In this document: positions 7,867-14,357 of the stretch, in pieces
How the letters are laid out: the number at the start of each line of letters is the position of its first letter
Position numbering within the stretch: the stretch's first letter is position 1
Assembly: GCA_046317855.1 (NCBI GenBank)
Contig: JBKCVM010000036.1
Span: 1 to 16,439 of the forward strand
Origin: CAIOHW01 sp046317855
GTDB taxonomy: Bacteria; Bdellovibrionota; UBA1018
Direction: 5' to 3'
Length of the DNA: 16,439 bases
Program-made: the position numbers and the translations under genes
The notes under the pieces: generated by a model
Databases searched by the model: none
The model's input: only the letters and a program-made list of their open reading frames with translations
What the model was told of the DNA's origin: nothing

Positions 7867-8795
7867 GGGCATCCGCTCGTCAGAGTCCAAATTCTCAGAG
7901 TGTTCCGTTGCTCGATCAGTTTCTTACGGATGAGGCAGGAATAGACGCGCTCTGTCGTCACCTCTACTCGCTCACTGGTATTTTTCTACCTCCCAGCTCA
8001 AAAAATCGTCATCTAGTGGTGAGCCGATTGAGCTCACTTCTCCGTAAGCACCGTTGGTCGAGTCTGCGGTCTTATTTGAAGGAACTTGAGGGGCGTCCAG
8101 TCCATGACCCCTTAAACTCCGAGTTCATTTCAGCCCTGACGACCAACACGACTCAATTTTTTAGGGAACCTGCGCACTATGAGTTCTTGGCTCGGGCGCT
8201 TCCTGGTTATCTCGAAGAGAAATGCGCTCAACTCAGTTCGGATTCAAATGAGCTGAGAATTTGGTGTGCAGCTGCAAGTACGGGACAAGAGCCGCTTTCT
8301 ATTCTCATGCTCGTTCAGCATGAGCTCCAAAAACAGGCGGCATTGCGTCGGGCCTGGAGACTCAAATTTCTGGCAAGTGACATCGATGAGGCAGTGCTTG
8401 AAAAGGCGTCTCGGGGAGTTTTTCTCGAGCATGAGACTCAAGGTTTGTCGCCTGAGCTGCGAGAACGCTATTTTATACCTGCGATTGGAGGGGAGATTTC
8501 TCCTGGGGCCATTCGAGCTCATCCTGAGCTCTTGTCCAAGCTCTCTTTTGCACGGATCAATTTGACGGAGAGTCCGTATCCGTTCAGTCATCCTTTTGAT
8601 GTCGTCTTTCTTCGTAATGTTTTGATTTATTTTGATACTGCCACGGTGTCGAAAGTCATCGATGAAATGGGGAAAATCATTAGGCCTGGAGGGCTTCTTT
8701 TTTTGGGGCACTCTGAGTCGGGTTGTATGCGCAACTCAAAGTTCAAATCCATCTCTCATGCGGTTTACCGCAGGGTGAGGGAGGGCGAGCGATGA
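7863..8795 (+). CDS. cheR: Chemoreceptor glutamate methyltransferase CheR
   Basis: CheR uses S-adenosylmethionine to methylate glutamates on chemoreceptors, opposing CheB during adaptation. The 310-residue product has the helical N-terminal domain (about 14-90), then SALTTNTTQFFRE (90-102), the SAM-binding WCAAASTGQEP (134-144), the acidic ASDID (171-175), FDVVFLRNVLIYF (245-257) and RPGGLLFLGHSES (274-286). All are in the expected order for the family. The ATG at 7863 overlaps the cheA stop as ATGA and has AAGGAG four bases upstream, an excellent site that points to translational coupling. There are no added TPR or receptor-tether domains. Its presence implies methylatable receptors encoded elsewhere. 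Confidence 0.96.
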   Translation: MRASARQSPNSQSVPLLDQFLTDEAGIDALCRHLYSLTGIFLPPSSKNRHLVVSRLSSLLRKHRWSSLRSYLKELEGRPVHDPLNSEFISALTTNTTQFFREPAHYEFLARALPGYLEEKCAQLSSDSNELRIWCAAASTGQEPLSILMLVQHELQKQAALRRAWRLKFLASDIDEAVLEKASRGVFLEHETQGLSPELRERYFIPAIGGEISPGAIRAHPELLSKLSFARINLTESPYPFSHPFDVVFLRNVLIYFDTATVSKVIDEMGKIIRPGGLLFLGHSESGCMRNSKFKSISHAVYRRVREGER

Positions 8796-9907
8796 GTACA
8801 GCTCGAAGGCGCATACGCGTCTTAGTGGTGGACGACTCTCCGATCATGCGTGCCCTGATTCAGCGCATGCTCTCTTCTGCGTCTGACATTGAAATCTCGG
8901 GGTTGGCCGCCGATGCTTTTGAGGCACGAGAACGAATTCTGGAGTGCCGTCCGGATGTCATCACTCTGGATGTGGACATGCCGCGCATGGATGGCATCAC
9001 CTTTCTTCAAAAGATCATGGCCTACGTTCCTACTCCGGTTGTGATTTTAAGTTCTCTCACGCGCGAAGGCTCTGAGATGGCGATGACCGCTTATGAGTCT
9101 GGAGCAGTCAGAGTGATCGAAAAGCCCAAAATGGCAGGAAATGTCTCGGGCGCACCCAAGAGCATTTCGGAGGCCGGTCAGGAACTCATCGCTGCAGTGA
9201 GAGAGGCCGCCGTTGCCAATGTGAGAGGCTCCAGGATTGAGGCTCGAGCCAAAGAGGTTCTCAAAGCCGCGGCCGCCCTTCCGATCACCGATTCGATGAA
9301 GGCAGCCTCTCAGGCTTTTGAGGACGGAGTGCTGGCCATTGCGAGCTCCACTGGGGGAACTGAGGCGCTGAAGGCCGTGCTTGGAAGGCTGCCGGCCGAT
9401 ATTCCGCCGACCGTAGTCGTGCAGCACATGCCTTCAAATTTTATCGACACCTACGCTCGCCATCTACAGGCGGCTTGCCGGTTTGAGGTCAAAGTGGCTG
9501 TGAAAGGGGACCCGCTTCGTCGCGGTCAGCTTTTGCTGGCGCCAGGCGATACTCACCTCGAAGTGGTCAAAAGAGGAAATCTCCTCCAAGCAAACCTCCA
9601 TCACGAGCCGCCATTGCACGGTGTCCGCCCGGCAGCGGATTATCTCTTTAGGTCTCTGGCCAAAATTCAGGGGCTCAAAACTTGGGGGGTCGTGCTGACT
9701 GGAATGGGTAAGGACGGTGCAGCGGGCCTTCTTGAAATGAAAGGTATGGGTGCACAGACCATCGCTCAGGACGAGGCTACTTCGGTAGTTTTTGGAATGC
9801 CCAAGGCCGCCATTGAAGCAGGAGCCGTTGATCTTGTACTCCCGCTCGATCGTATTCCGTCCCGATTGATCGAATGGTTTGCTAGAAAAGCTGGAAAAGC
9901 GGCCTAG
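8792..9907 (+). CDS. cheB: Chemotaxis methylesterase/deamidase response regulator CheB
   Basis: CheB demethylates chemoreceptors, and also deamidates them in many species, when phosphorylated by CheA. The 371-residue product has an N-terminal receiver domain (about 8-125) with acidic pocket Asp14/Asp15, phospho-acceptor Asp60 in TLDVDMPRMDG, a Ser-Thr-rich SSLT stretch and Lys111 in EKPK. A linker of about 55 residues follows. The methylesterase domain (about 178-371) has the catalytic triad Ser186 (ASSTGG), His212 (QHMPSNF) and Asp308 (GMGKDGAAG). The ATG at 8792 overlaps the cheR stop as ATGA. A longer form from a TTG at 8723 would run into cheR and is unlikely. It is the last gene of the cheA-cheR-cheB run and ends 12 bases from a convergent gene. 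Confidence 0.97.
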   Translation: MSTARRRIRVLVVDDSPIMRALIQRMLSSASDIEISGLAADAFEARERILECRPDVITLDVDMPRMDGITFLQKIMAYVPTPVVILSSLTREGSEMAMTAYESGAVRVIEKPKMAGNVSGAPKSISEAGQELIAAVREAAVANVRGSRIEARAKEVLKAAAALPITDSMKAASQAFEDGVLAIASSTGGTEALKAVLGRLPADIPPTVVVQHMPSNFIDTYARHLQAACRFEVKVAVKGDPLRRGQLLLAPGDTHLEVVKRGNLLQANLHHEPPLHGVRPAADYLFRSLAKIQGLKTWGVVLTGMGKDGAAGLLEMKGMGAQTIAQDEATSVVFGMPKAAIEAGAVDLVLPLDRIPSRLIEWFARKAGKAA

Positions 9908-9919
9908 CCACTCTGAGTC

Positions 9920-10591
9920 TTAAGGGGCGGCTGCCTCTTCTGACTGAATGGCAAAGGCGTCGTCCAGATTTTGCTCGGCACGACGGGTTTGGATGTACTT
10001 TCCGTTCTTGTAATGACCCTTGCCCGTGTATCGCTCTCCCGGAAGTCCGGCTTTGACCCGTGCCACGCGCATCTCGCGCTCGCAGTTCTTCTTGAGCTTG
10101 GAGACGATCTTGGACTGATCTTTCAGTGCGGCGATGTACTTTCTTTCGCCCACGATGTGGTCGCCAAAGAGTTCTTTTCTAACGAAGCTCAGCCTTCCTT
10201 CAGAAGTGATGCCAAATTCTTCTTTGACCTCGCCCAAAGGACGAAGGGCGTCGATTTCAGGGATCTCAATGACCTTTCCAGTGCCGCCCAGTCGGGGGTC
10301 AGCAAGCTCTTCGCGGCAGCGGTCGAGTAGAGTGTATTCAGAAGTGAGTTGGATTTCGAGTTCGTAGGCTTGGGCTGCGAGCTTTCTGAGCTCAGACTCT
10401 GCGGTGGATTCTTTACGGATGACTACGTCTCGGTTCTCGGCCACGCCGATGGTTGCACCCAGGTATTCGCCCTTTTTTTCAATGGGGTCTTCTTTGAGGT
10501 CCTTGGCCTTATTGAGTGGATTGGATGAGCACGAGATCCCGAGTGAAGAACAGAGCAGGCCAACGTAGAAGGTTTTACACAAGAGTTTCAT
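9920..10591 (-). CDS. Putative lipoprotein of unknown function
   Basis: I do not recognise this 223-residue protein. It begins with a short basic stretch (MKLLCK) and a hydrophobic core (FYVGLLCSSLGI) leading to Cys21 followed by SSN. That resembles a lipoprotein signal peptide, although the -3 residue is Gly, not the usual Leu. The rest is hydrophilic and charged. It has heptad-like helical stretches (ESELRKLAAQAYELEIQL and KDQSKIVSKLKKNCEREM) and two Cys in the mature part, in LLDRCREEL and KKNCERE. The C-terminus is Lys/Arg/Glu-rich. The start is the ATG at 10591, with AGGGA about 9 bases upstream. The gene is convergent with cheB (12-base gap) and 93 bases downstream of a tRNA gene on the same strand. 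Context gives no function. A secreted or outer-membrane-anchored helical protein is my inference. Confidence 0.7.
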   Translation of the reverse strand: MKLLCKTFYVGLLCSSLGISCSSNPLNKAKDLKEDPIEKKGEYLGATIGVAENRDVVIRKESTAESELRKLAAQAYELEIQLTSEYTLLDRCREELADPRLGGTGKVIEIPEIDALRPLGEVKEEFGITSEGRLSFVRKELFGDHIVGERKYIAALKDQSKIVSKLKKNCEREMRVARVKAGLPGERYTGKGHYKNGKYIQTRRAEQNLDDAFAIQSEEAAAP

Positions 10592-10649
10592 ATGGGCTTT
10601 CCCTATCCGAATGATATCTGAACCAGATCTCTACCATAGACCAAGCTGA

Positions 10650-10659
10650 CTCACGTGAG
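10650..10659. promoter_or_regulatory. Perfect 10-base palindrome in the tRNA-lipoprotein gap
   Basis: CTCACGTGAG is a perfect palindrome in the 93-base gap between the tRNA 3' end and the lipoprotein gene. Length and position suit a regulator site or a short part of the tRNA trailer. A single 10-base palindrome can arise by chance, so this is weak. Confidence 0.2.
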
Positions 10660-10684
10660 CTAGATCGAAAAAGTGCCCACAAAA

Positions 10685-10760
10685 TGGAGCCGATGACCGG
10701 ACTCGAACCGGTGACCTACGCTTTACGAAAGCGTTGCTCTACCAACTGAGCTACATCGGC
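10685..10760 (-). tRNA. tRNA-Thr (anticodon CGU) with encoded CCA
   Basis: On the minus strand a full cloverleaf folds. The acceptor arm is GCCGATG/CATCGGC, the D arm GCTC/GAGC, the anticodon stem ACGCT/AGCGT with loop TTCGTAA, and the T arm ACCGG/CCGGT with loop TTCGAGT. The anticodon at positions 34-36 is CGT, which reads ACG, a threonine codon. The discriminator base is T, followed by an encoded CCA (10687-10685). The length of 76 bases is standard, with no intron or mismatched stem. Confidence 0.97.
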
Positions 10761-10779
10761 ACCCTGTGGACAGGACTCG

Positions 10780-10809
10780 GGTATAGCGGCCCAGGCCCAG
10801 AACGGGCAA
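10780..10809 (-). promoter_or_regulatory. Predicted promoter for tRNA-Thr
   Basis: On the minus strand, TTGCCC (10809-10804) and TATACC (10785-10780) are 18 bases apart and lie about 20-45 bases upstream of the tRNA 5' end. The match is moderate. It would be divergent from the Nudix gene and lies in its immediate upstream region. Confidence 0.4.
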
Positions 10810-10818
10810 GTTAAAATC

Positions 10819-11295
10819 ATGGTTCAAGTGTTGGGTCAAAAAGTACAAGTTTGGGTTTTTTGGCAGGGTCCCCGAGGACAAATTGAAGTGCTTTTGTTGA
10901 AGACCACTTCAGAGCGGGGCGGCTTCTGGCAGCCGGTCACAGGTTCCGTGGAGGCCGGCGAGGGGGGCTGCGAGGCTGCAATTCGGGAGCTTTTCGAAGA
11001 AACTGGGATCCGTCGCGTCCCAGGCGAGCTGCATGAAACGGGTTATGAATTTGAGTTTCAAAGTCGATGGGGCAAAAAAGTTCGTGAACACGTCTGGGTT
11101 TGCCTTCTAGAGGGAGAGCGGCCTGCGATCCAACTCGAAGCGAGCGAGCATGTGGACTGGCGGTGGGTCAAAGTACGTCAAGCAGAAAGAGTGCTGCAGC
11201 ATGAAACAACGAAGCTAGCTCTTGCGTCGGCTCAAGAGTCTCTAAAAAAAGTTTGTGGCAAAAAAAATTCATCTTCTCAAATTTCATGGGATTGA
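10819..11295 (+). CDS. nudB: Nudix hydrolase, NudB-like (dihydroneopterin triphosphate/dNTP pyrophosphatase)
   Basis: Nudix enzymes cleave nucleoside diphosphates linked to another group. NudB removes pyrophosphate from dihydroneopterin triphosphate in folate synthesis. The 158-residue product has a perfect Nudix box, GX5EX7REUXEEXGU, at residues 42-64 (Gly42, Glu48, Arg56-Glu57, Glu60-Glu61, Gly63). The preceding FWQPVTGSVEAGE closely resembles E. coli NudB, as does the later REHVWVCLLEGE then EHVDWRWV arrangement. The subfamily call rests on that remembered similarity and is moderate; a general dNTP or RNA 5' pyrophosphohydrolase is possible. The ATG at 10819 has no strong ribosome-binding site. 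The Ser/Lys-rich last 15 residues are probably disordered. It stands alone between a tRNA and HU. Confidence 0.85.
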   Translation: MVQVLGQKVQVWVFWQGPRGQIEVLLLKTTSERGGFWQPVTGSVEAGEGGCEAAIRELFEETGIRRVPGELHETGYEFEFQSRWGKKVREHVWVCLLEGERPAIQLEASEHVDWRWVKVRQAERVLQHETTKLALASAQESLKKVCGKKNSSSQISWD

Positions 11296-11320
11296 CACGA
11301 GCGCTCACTTTGAACATAAA
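11292..11320 (+). promoter_or_regulatory. Predicted strong sigma70-type promoter for HU
   Basis: TTGACA (11292-11297) is a perfect -35 and CATAAA (11315-11320) a 4-of-6 -10, with a 17-base spacer. It begins exactly at the end of the Nudix gene. Transcription would start near 11327, giving HU a leader of about 160 bases, long for such a gene. Strength fits the abundance expected of HU. Confidence 0.65.
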
Positions 11321-11345
11321 GCGCGCTCACGTGGCAGCGAGGCGA

Positions 11346-11474
11346 GTGTCAAGATTCGAAGTGATCGAATTTGAAGACTTGAAAACCGGACAAAAAATTG
11401 CGAGCAAAAAAGCCGCGCACAAACCAAGCGATAGTCGAACGAATCGGCGAGTGAATAGCCGGGTTAATAAATAG
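11346..11474 (+). CDS. Possible small basic ORF in the HU leader
   Basis: An open frame in the predicted HU leader encodes about 42 residues from the GTG at 11346, ending with TAG 14 bases before the HU start. The product would begin VSRFEVIEFEDLKTGQK and end in a Lys/Arg/Asn-rich tail. GTG at 11331 or 11361, or ATG at 11286 upstream of the predicted transcription start, are other possible starts. No clear ribosome-binding site is visible, apart from a closely spaced GAGG. The codons look plausible and the acidic-then-basic composition looks protein-like, but I know no such family. It may equally be untranslated leader. Confidence 0.2.
   Translation: MSRFEVIEFEDLKTGQKIASKKAAHKPSDSRTNRRVNSRVNK
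11354..11370 (+). other. Small hairpin in the HU leader
   Basis: ATTCGA (11354-11359) and TCGAAT (11365-11370) form a perfect 6-base-pair stem with a 5-base loop in the transcribed leader of HU. It lies about 120 bases before the start codon, too far to mask the ribosome-binding site directly. Confidence 0.3.
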
Positions 11475-11488
11475 AAAGAGGAAATCCA

Positions 11489-11761
11489 ATGAACAAAGCT
11501 CAGTTGATTGAAGTCGTGGCCAAAGCGGCAAACGTCACCAAAGTGGACGCAGAGAGCGTGTTGAACGCAGCCATTGATTCCATCAAGAAGAGCGTGAAGA
11601 AGGGTGAAGATGTGACTCTGATTGGTTTCGGTACGTTCACGAAGACCAAACGTCAGGCTCGCAGTGGGCGCAATCCGCAGACCGGCAAGGAAATCAAGAT
11701 TCCGGCCATGACTGTACCCAAGTTTCGCCCAGGGCGCGAATTCAAGGACGCGATCAAGTAG
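11489..11761 (+). CDS. hup: HU family nucleoid DNA-binding protein
   Basis: HU is a small dimeric protein that bends and compacts DNA without strong sequence preference. The 90-residue product has the standard length and layout: the helical N-terminal half from MNKAQLIEVVAKAANVT, then LIGFGTFTKTKRQARSGRNPQTGKEI (about 44-69), with the DNA-gripping arm RSGRNPQTG and intercalating Pro64, and a C-terminal helix ending REFKDAIK. The ATG has GAGGAAATCC immediately upstream, a good ribosome-binding site. Its own promoter and a long leader precede it, and a 14-base-pair hairpin follows the stop. IHF-type relatives share the fold, but GFGTF and the arm sequence favour HU. Confidence 0.96.
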   Translation: MNKAQLIEVVAKAANVTKVDAESVLNAAIDSIKKSVKKGEDVTLIGFGTFTKTKRQARSGRNPQTGKEIKIPAMTVPKFRPGREFKDAIK

Positions 11762-11770
11762 GGTTAGGCT

Positions 11771-11802
11771 AAGGGCCACTCTGGTTCTCCAGAGTGGCCC
11801 TT
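11771..11802. terminator. Long perfect hairpin between convergent HU and methylcrotonyl-CoA carboxylase beta genes
   Basis: AAGGGCCACTCTGG (11771-11784) and its exact complement (11789-11802) form a 14-base-pair stem with a TTCT loop. It starts 10 bases after the HU stop, and its far side contains two bases of the stop codon of the convergent carboxylase gene. Neither flank has a long T-run: the plus side reads ACATTCT and the minus side AGCCTAACCC. It may act as a bidirectional terminator or a 3'-end stabiliser. Confidence 0.7.
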
Positions 11803-13444
11803 ACATTCTAAAAACACCGAAGCGGGTATCCGGAATTGGCGCATTGTGTACCGCAGAGAGTGCGCGACCCAGCACATCTCGGGTCTGCCAAGGGGCTATG
11901 ATCCCGTCGTCCCATAGGCGCGCGGTGGCAAAATACGGACTTCCTTCGCGTTCGTAAGTGGCGCGGATCGGGTCTTGGATGGCCGCAATCTCATCTGGGC
12001 CAAGCGTCTTTCCGCGAGCTTGCAGTTGCTCGATCTTGACCTGCGAGAGTACGTGCGCGGCCTGCTCGCCGCCCATGACTGAAATCCGGGAGTTGGGCCA
12101 GCTCCACAAAAACCGAGGTTGGAAGGCACGACCGCACATCCCGTAGTTGCCCGCACCAAAGCTTCCGCCTACGAGGACCGTGAACTTGGGTACGGCCGCG
12201 TTAGAAACGGCAGTAACGAGCTTGGCGCCGTCCTTGGCGATACCGCCAGACTCGTATTTTTTTCCAACCATGAAACCTGTGATGTTCTGCAGAAACAGAA
12301 GAGGAATCTTTCGTTGGCAGCAGAGCTCCACAAAGTGAGCGCCTTTGACTGCGGATTCGCTGAAAAGGATTCCGTTATTGGCGATGATTCCTACAGGGTA
12401 GCCCCAAATGTGAGCAAAGCCTGTGACTAGAGTCGTTCCGTAGAGCTGCTTGAATTCATGGAAGCGCGAGCCGTCCACCAGCCGTGCAATGACTTCCCGA
12501 ATATCAAAGGGCTGACGTAAATCACGAGGGAGCACCCCAGAGAGCTCTTTTGGGTCGTAAAGGGGAGCCTCGGCGGGTCGGCAGTCGGTTGGGGTTGGGG
12601 CGGGCCGATTGAGGTGTCCAAGAGCGGCTCGGGCCATTTCAAGGGCATGTTCGTCATTGTCGGCAAGATGATCAGTGACGCCGCTGGTGCGCGAGTGGAC
12701 CTCTCCTCCGCCTAATTCTTCTGCGGTGACGACTTCTCCGGTGGCAGCCTTGACGAGCGGCGGACCTCCTAAAAAAATGGTGCCCTGGTTACGGACGATG
12801 ATGGTTTCATCGGACATCGCAGGAACATAGGCTCCCCCAGCTGTGCAGGAGCCCATCACCACAGCGACTTGAGGGATGCCCATGCCGGACATTTGCGCCT
12901 GGTTATAAAAAATTCGTCCAAAATGCTCCCGGTCCGGAAAGACCTCACTCTGAAGCGGCAAGAACGCGCCGCCTGAATCCACGAGGTAGACGCAGGGCAG
13001 GTGATTCTCTCGAGCGATTTCTTGTGCACGCAAATGCTTTTTAACCGTCATCGGAAAATAGGTGCCGCCTTTGACCGTGGCGTCATTGGCAATGATCATG
13101 ACCTCTCGGCCGTGGACCACCCCTATGCCGGTTACGATTCCTGCGCCTGGGGCTTGATCTGCGTCCATTTGGTGAGCAGCCAGGGGAGAACGCTCTAAGA
13201 AAGAAGCCCCAGGGTCAGTGAGAGCTCGGATTCGATCCCGAGCTAATAGTTTTCCGCGCAATACATGTTTTTGTCGCGCTTCGGTACCACCGCCTTCGCC
13301 GGCCAAGGCGAGCTTTGCTTGGAGCTCAGCCGCCAAGGCATCGTGATGCTGGGCGTTGTCCTTGAACTCCTGTGAAGAAGTCTGGATCTGCGATTTGAGG
13401 ACAGGAGTATCGTTAAAAAACGTGGGCAAGTGCGTGGGATTCAT
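11801..13444 (-). CDS. liuB: 3-methylcrotonyl-CoA carboxylase, carboxyltransferase (beta) subunit
   Basis: The beta subunit moves the carboxyl group from carboxybiotin to 3-methylcrotonyl-CoA, making 3-methylglutaconyl-CoA in leucine breakdown. The 547-residue product has the normal length. It carries the N-terminal crotonase-fold half (GKLLARDRIRALTDPGASFLE, VDSGGAFLPLQSEVFPD, MGSCTAGGAYVPAMSDE) and the C-terminal half (ANNGILFSESAVKGAHFVELC, LQNITGFMVGKKYESGGIAKDGAK, GGSFGAGNYGMCGRAF, then SWPNSRISVMGGEQAA). The combination is characteristic of the methylcrotonyl, not propionyl, type. The ATG at 13444 has no evident ribosome-binding site. It is divergent from the liuC-liuD genes that complete the pathway and convergent with HU. 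In other bacteria this gene usually lies in the same operon as liuC and liuD. Confidence 0.95.
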   Translation of the reverse strand: MNPTHLPTFFNDTPVLKSQIQTSSQEFKDNAQHHDALAAELQAKLALAGEGGGTEARQKHVLRGKLLARDRIRALTDPGASFLERSPLAAHQMDADQAPGAGIVTGIGVVHGREVMIIANDATVKGGTYFPMTVKKHLRAQEIARENHLPCVYLVDSGGAFLPLQSEVFPDREHFGRIFYNQAQMSGMGIPQVAVVMGSCTAGGAYVPAMSDETIIVRNQGTIFLGGPPLVKAATGEVVTAEELGGGEVHSRTSGVTDHLADNDEHALEMARAALGHLNRPAPTPTDCRPAEAPLYDPKELSGVLPRDLRQPFDIREVIARLVDGSRFHEFKQLYGTTLVTGFAHIWGYPVGIIANNGILFSESAVKGAHFVELCCQRKIPLLFLQNITGFMVGKKYESGGIAKDGAKLVTAVSNAAVPKFTVLVGGSFGAGNYGMCGRAFQPRFLWSWPNSRISVMGGEQAAHVLSQVKIEQLQARGKTLGPDEIAAIQDPIRATYEREGSPYFATARLWDDGIIAPWQTRDVLGRALSAVHNAPIPDTRFGVFRM

Positions 13445-13487
13445 AGTTGTGTTTTATGGTTATGTTTTCTGGAGTGCAGTTTCCACG

Positions 13488-13523
13488 ATGAAGGAGGTGG
13501 AAGCAAGTCCGCAACTGGGCTAG
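13488..13523 (+). promoter_or_regulatory. Near-perfect Shine-Dalgarno without a gene at normal distance (possible 11-codon leader ORF)
   Basis: AAGGAGGTG at 13491-13499 matches the 16S anti-Shine-Dalgarno over nine bases, but no start codon follows at the usual 5-10 bases. The hydratase ATG is about 38 bases from the core GGAGG. An ATG immediately before it (13488) opens an 11-codon frame that ends with TAG at 13521. On the other strand the same bases read as a copy of the 16S 3' tail in the leader of liuB. Confidence 0.25.
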
Positions 13524-13535
13524 TTTTTTGGGTGC

Positions 13536-14357
13536 ATGAATAAAAAGGCCCCGTTTCAGACCCTCAAGATCGAGTACGATTCAAATGTTTTTCCTGGAGT
13601 ACTCTCAGTTAAGCTCAATCGCCCTGACATCCGTAATGCCTTCAATGAGGCGATGATCGATGAGCTAACGCAGGTCTTTACCCAAGATGTGCTGGACCCT
13701 TCCGTTAAGATCGTGACCCTGAGCGGCGAAGGTCCAGTTTTTTCAGCCGGTGGCGACCTGAATTGGATGAAACGTTCGGTGTCGCTCAATCTGGAGCAGA
13801 ATCTCACCGAGACGCGTACGCTCTCTAAAATGTTTGCGGCAATGAATGAGTGCCCCAAACCCCTCGTGGGTTTTATCCATGGAGCTGCAATCGGCGGAGG
13901 TGTGGGGCTGACTTCAGTTTGCGACATCGTGGTTGCGACTCAAGATACGCAATTTAGCTTGAGCGAAGTCAGGCTCGGAATCGTGCCTGCGTGCATCGGT
14001 CCCTTTGTTACGGCAAAGATTGGAGCTACCCATTCGCGAGCGCTTTTCATCAGTGCGGAGCGCTTTGGCGCTAAGCGCGCGCTCGAGATCGGGCTGATCC
14101 ACGAAATGGTTTCGGACGCGATTGCGCTGGAGTCGGCAAAAGCAAGGTTACTCGGGAACATGCTTCAGTGTGGACCGCAGGCGATGTCCGTAGCCAAGAA
14201 GCTCGTCCTCGACCTCACTTGGCCAGAGAGGCGAGAACAGCAGACCGACTGTTTGGAGTATGTTTCTCGGACTTTGGCAGAGCTCAGGGTTTCTTCTGAG
14301 GGACAAGAAGGGCTCAAGGCGTTTCTGGAAAAGCGAAAGCCGGGGTGGATCAAGTGA
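13536..14357 (+). CDS. liuC: Methylglutaconyl-CoA hydratase (enoyl-CoA hydratase family)
   Basis: This crotonase-fold enzyme hydrates 3-methylglutaconyl-CoA to HMG-CoA, the step after methylcrotonyl-CoA carboxylase. The 273-residue product has the oxyanion-hole segments FSAGGDLNWMK (69-79) and HGAAIGGGVGL (115-125), and SLSEVRLGIVPACIGPF (141-157) with the likely catalytic Glu144. The first catalytic Glu of classical enoyl-CoA hydratase is replaced by Gly124; as I recall, that is usual in bacterial LiuC-type proteins. FSAGGDLNWM and the neighbours support the specific assignment. The ATG at 13536 is poorly served locally (only GGGTG close by); a strong Shine-Dalgarno lies about 38 bases upstream. 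It overlaps the next gene as GTGA and begins the liuC-liuD-carrier-liuE run. Confidence 0.92.
   Translation: MNKKAPFQTLKIEYDSNVFPGVLSVKLNRPDIRNAFNEAMIDELTQVFTQDVLDPSVKIVTLSGEGPVFSAGGDLNWMKRSVSLNLEQNLTETRTLSKMFAAMNECPKPLVGFIHGAAIGGGVGLTSVCDIVVATQDTQFSLSEVRLGIVPACIGPFVTAKIGATHSRALFISAERFGAKRALEIGLIHEMVSDAIALESAKARLLGNMLQCGPQAMSVAKKLVLDLTWPERREQQTDCLEYVSRTLAELRVSSEGQEGLKAFLEKRKPGWIK

Noticed and set aside
8244..8711. A 155-codon minus-strand frame opposite cheR
   Set aside because: It is antisense to conserved CheR motifs and has no recognisable product.
8723..8791. N-terminal extension of CheB from a TTG inside cheR
   Set aside because: The ATGA overlap at 8792 gives the usual receiver-domain N-terminus; the extension would be cheR sequence in another frame.
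9900..9925. Terminator between the convergent cheB and lipoprotein genes
   Set aside because: The 12-base gap and nearby sequence hold no stable stem or T-run.
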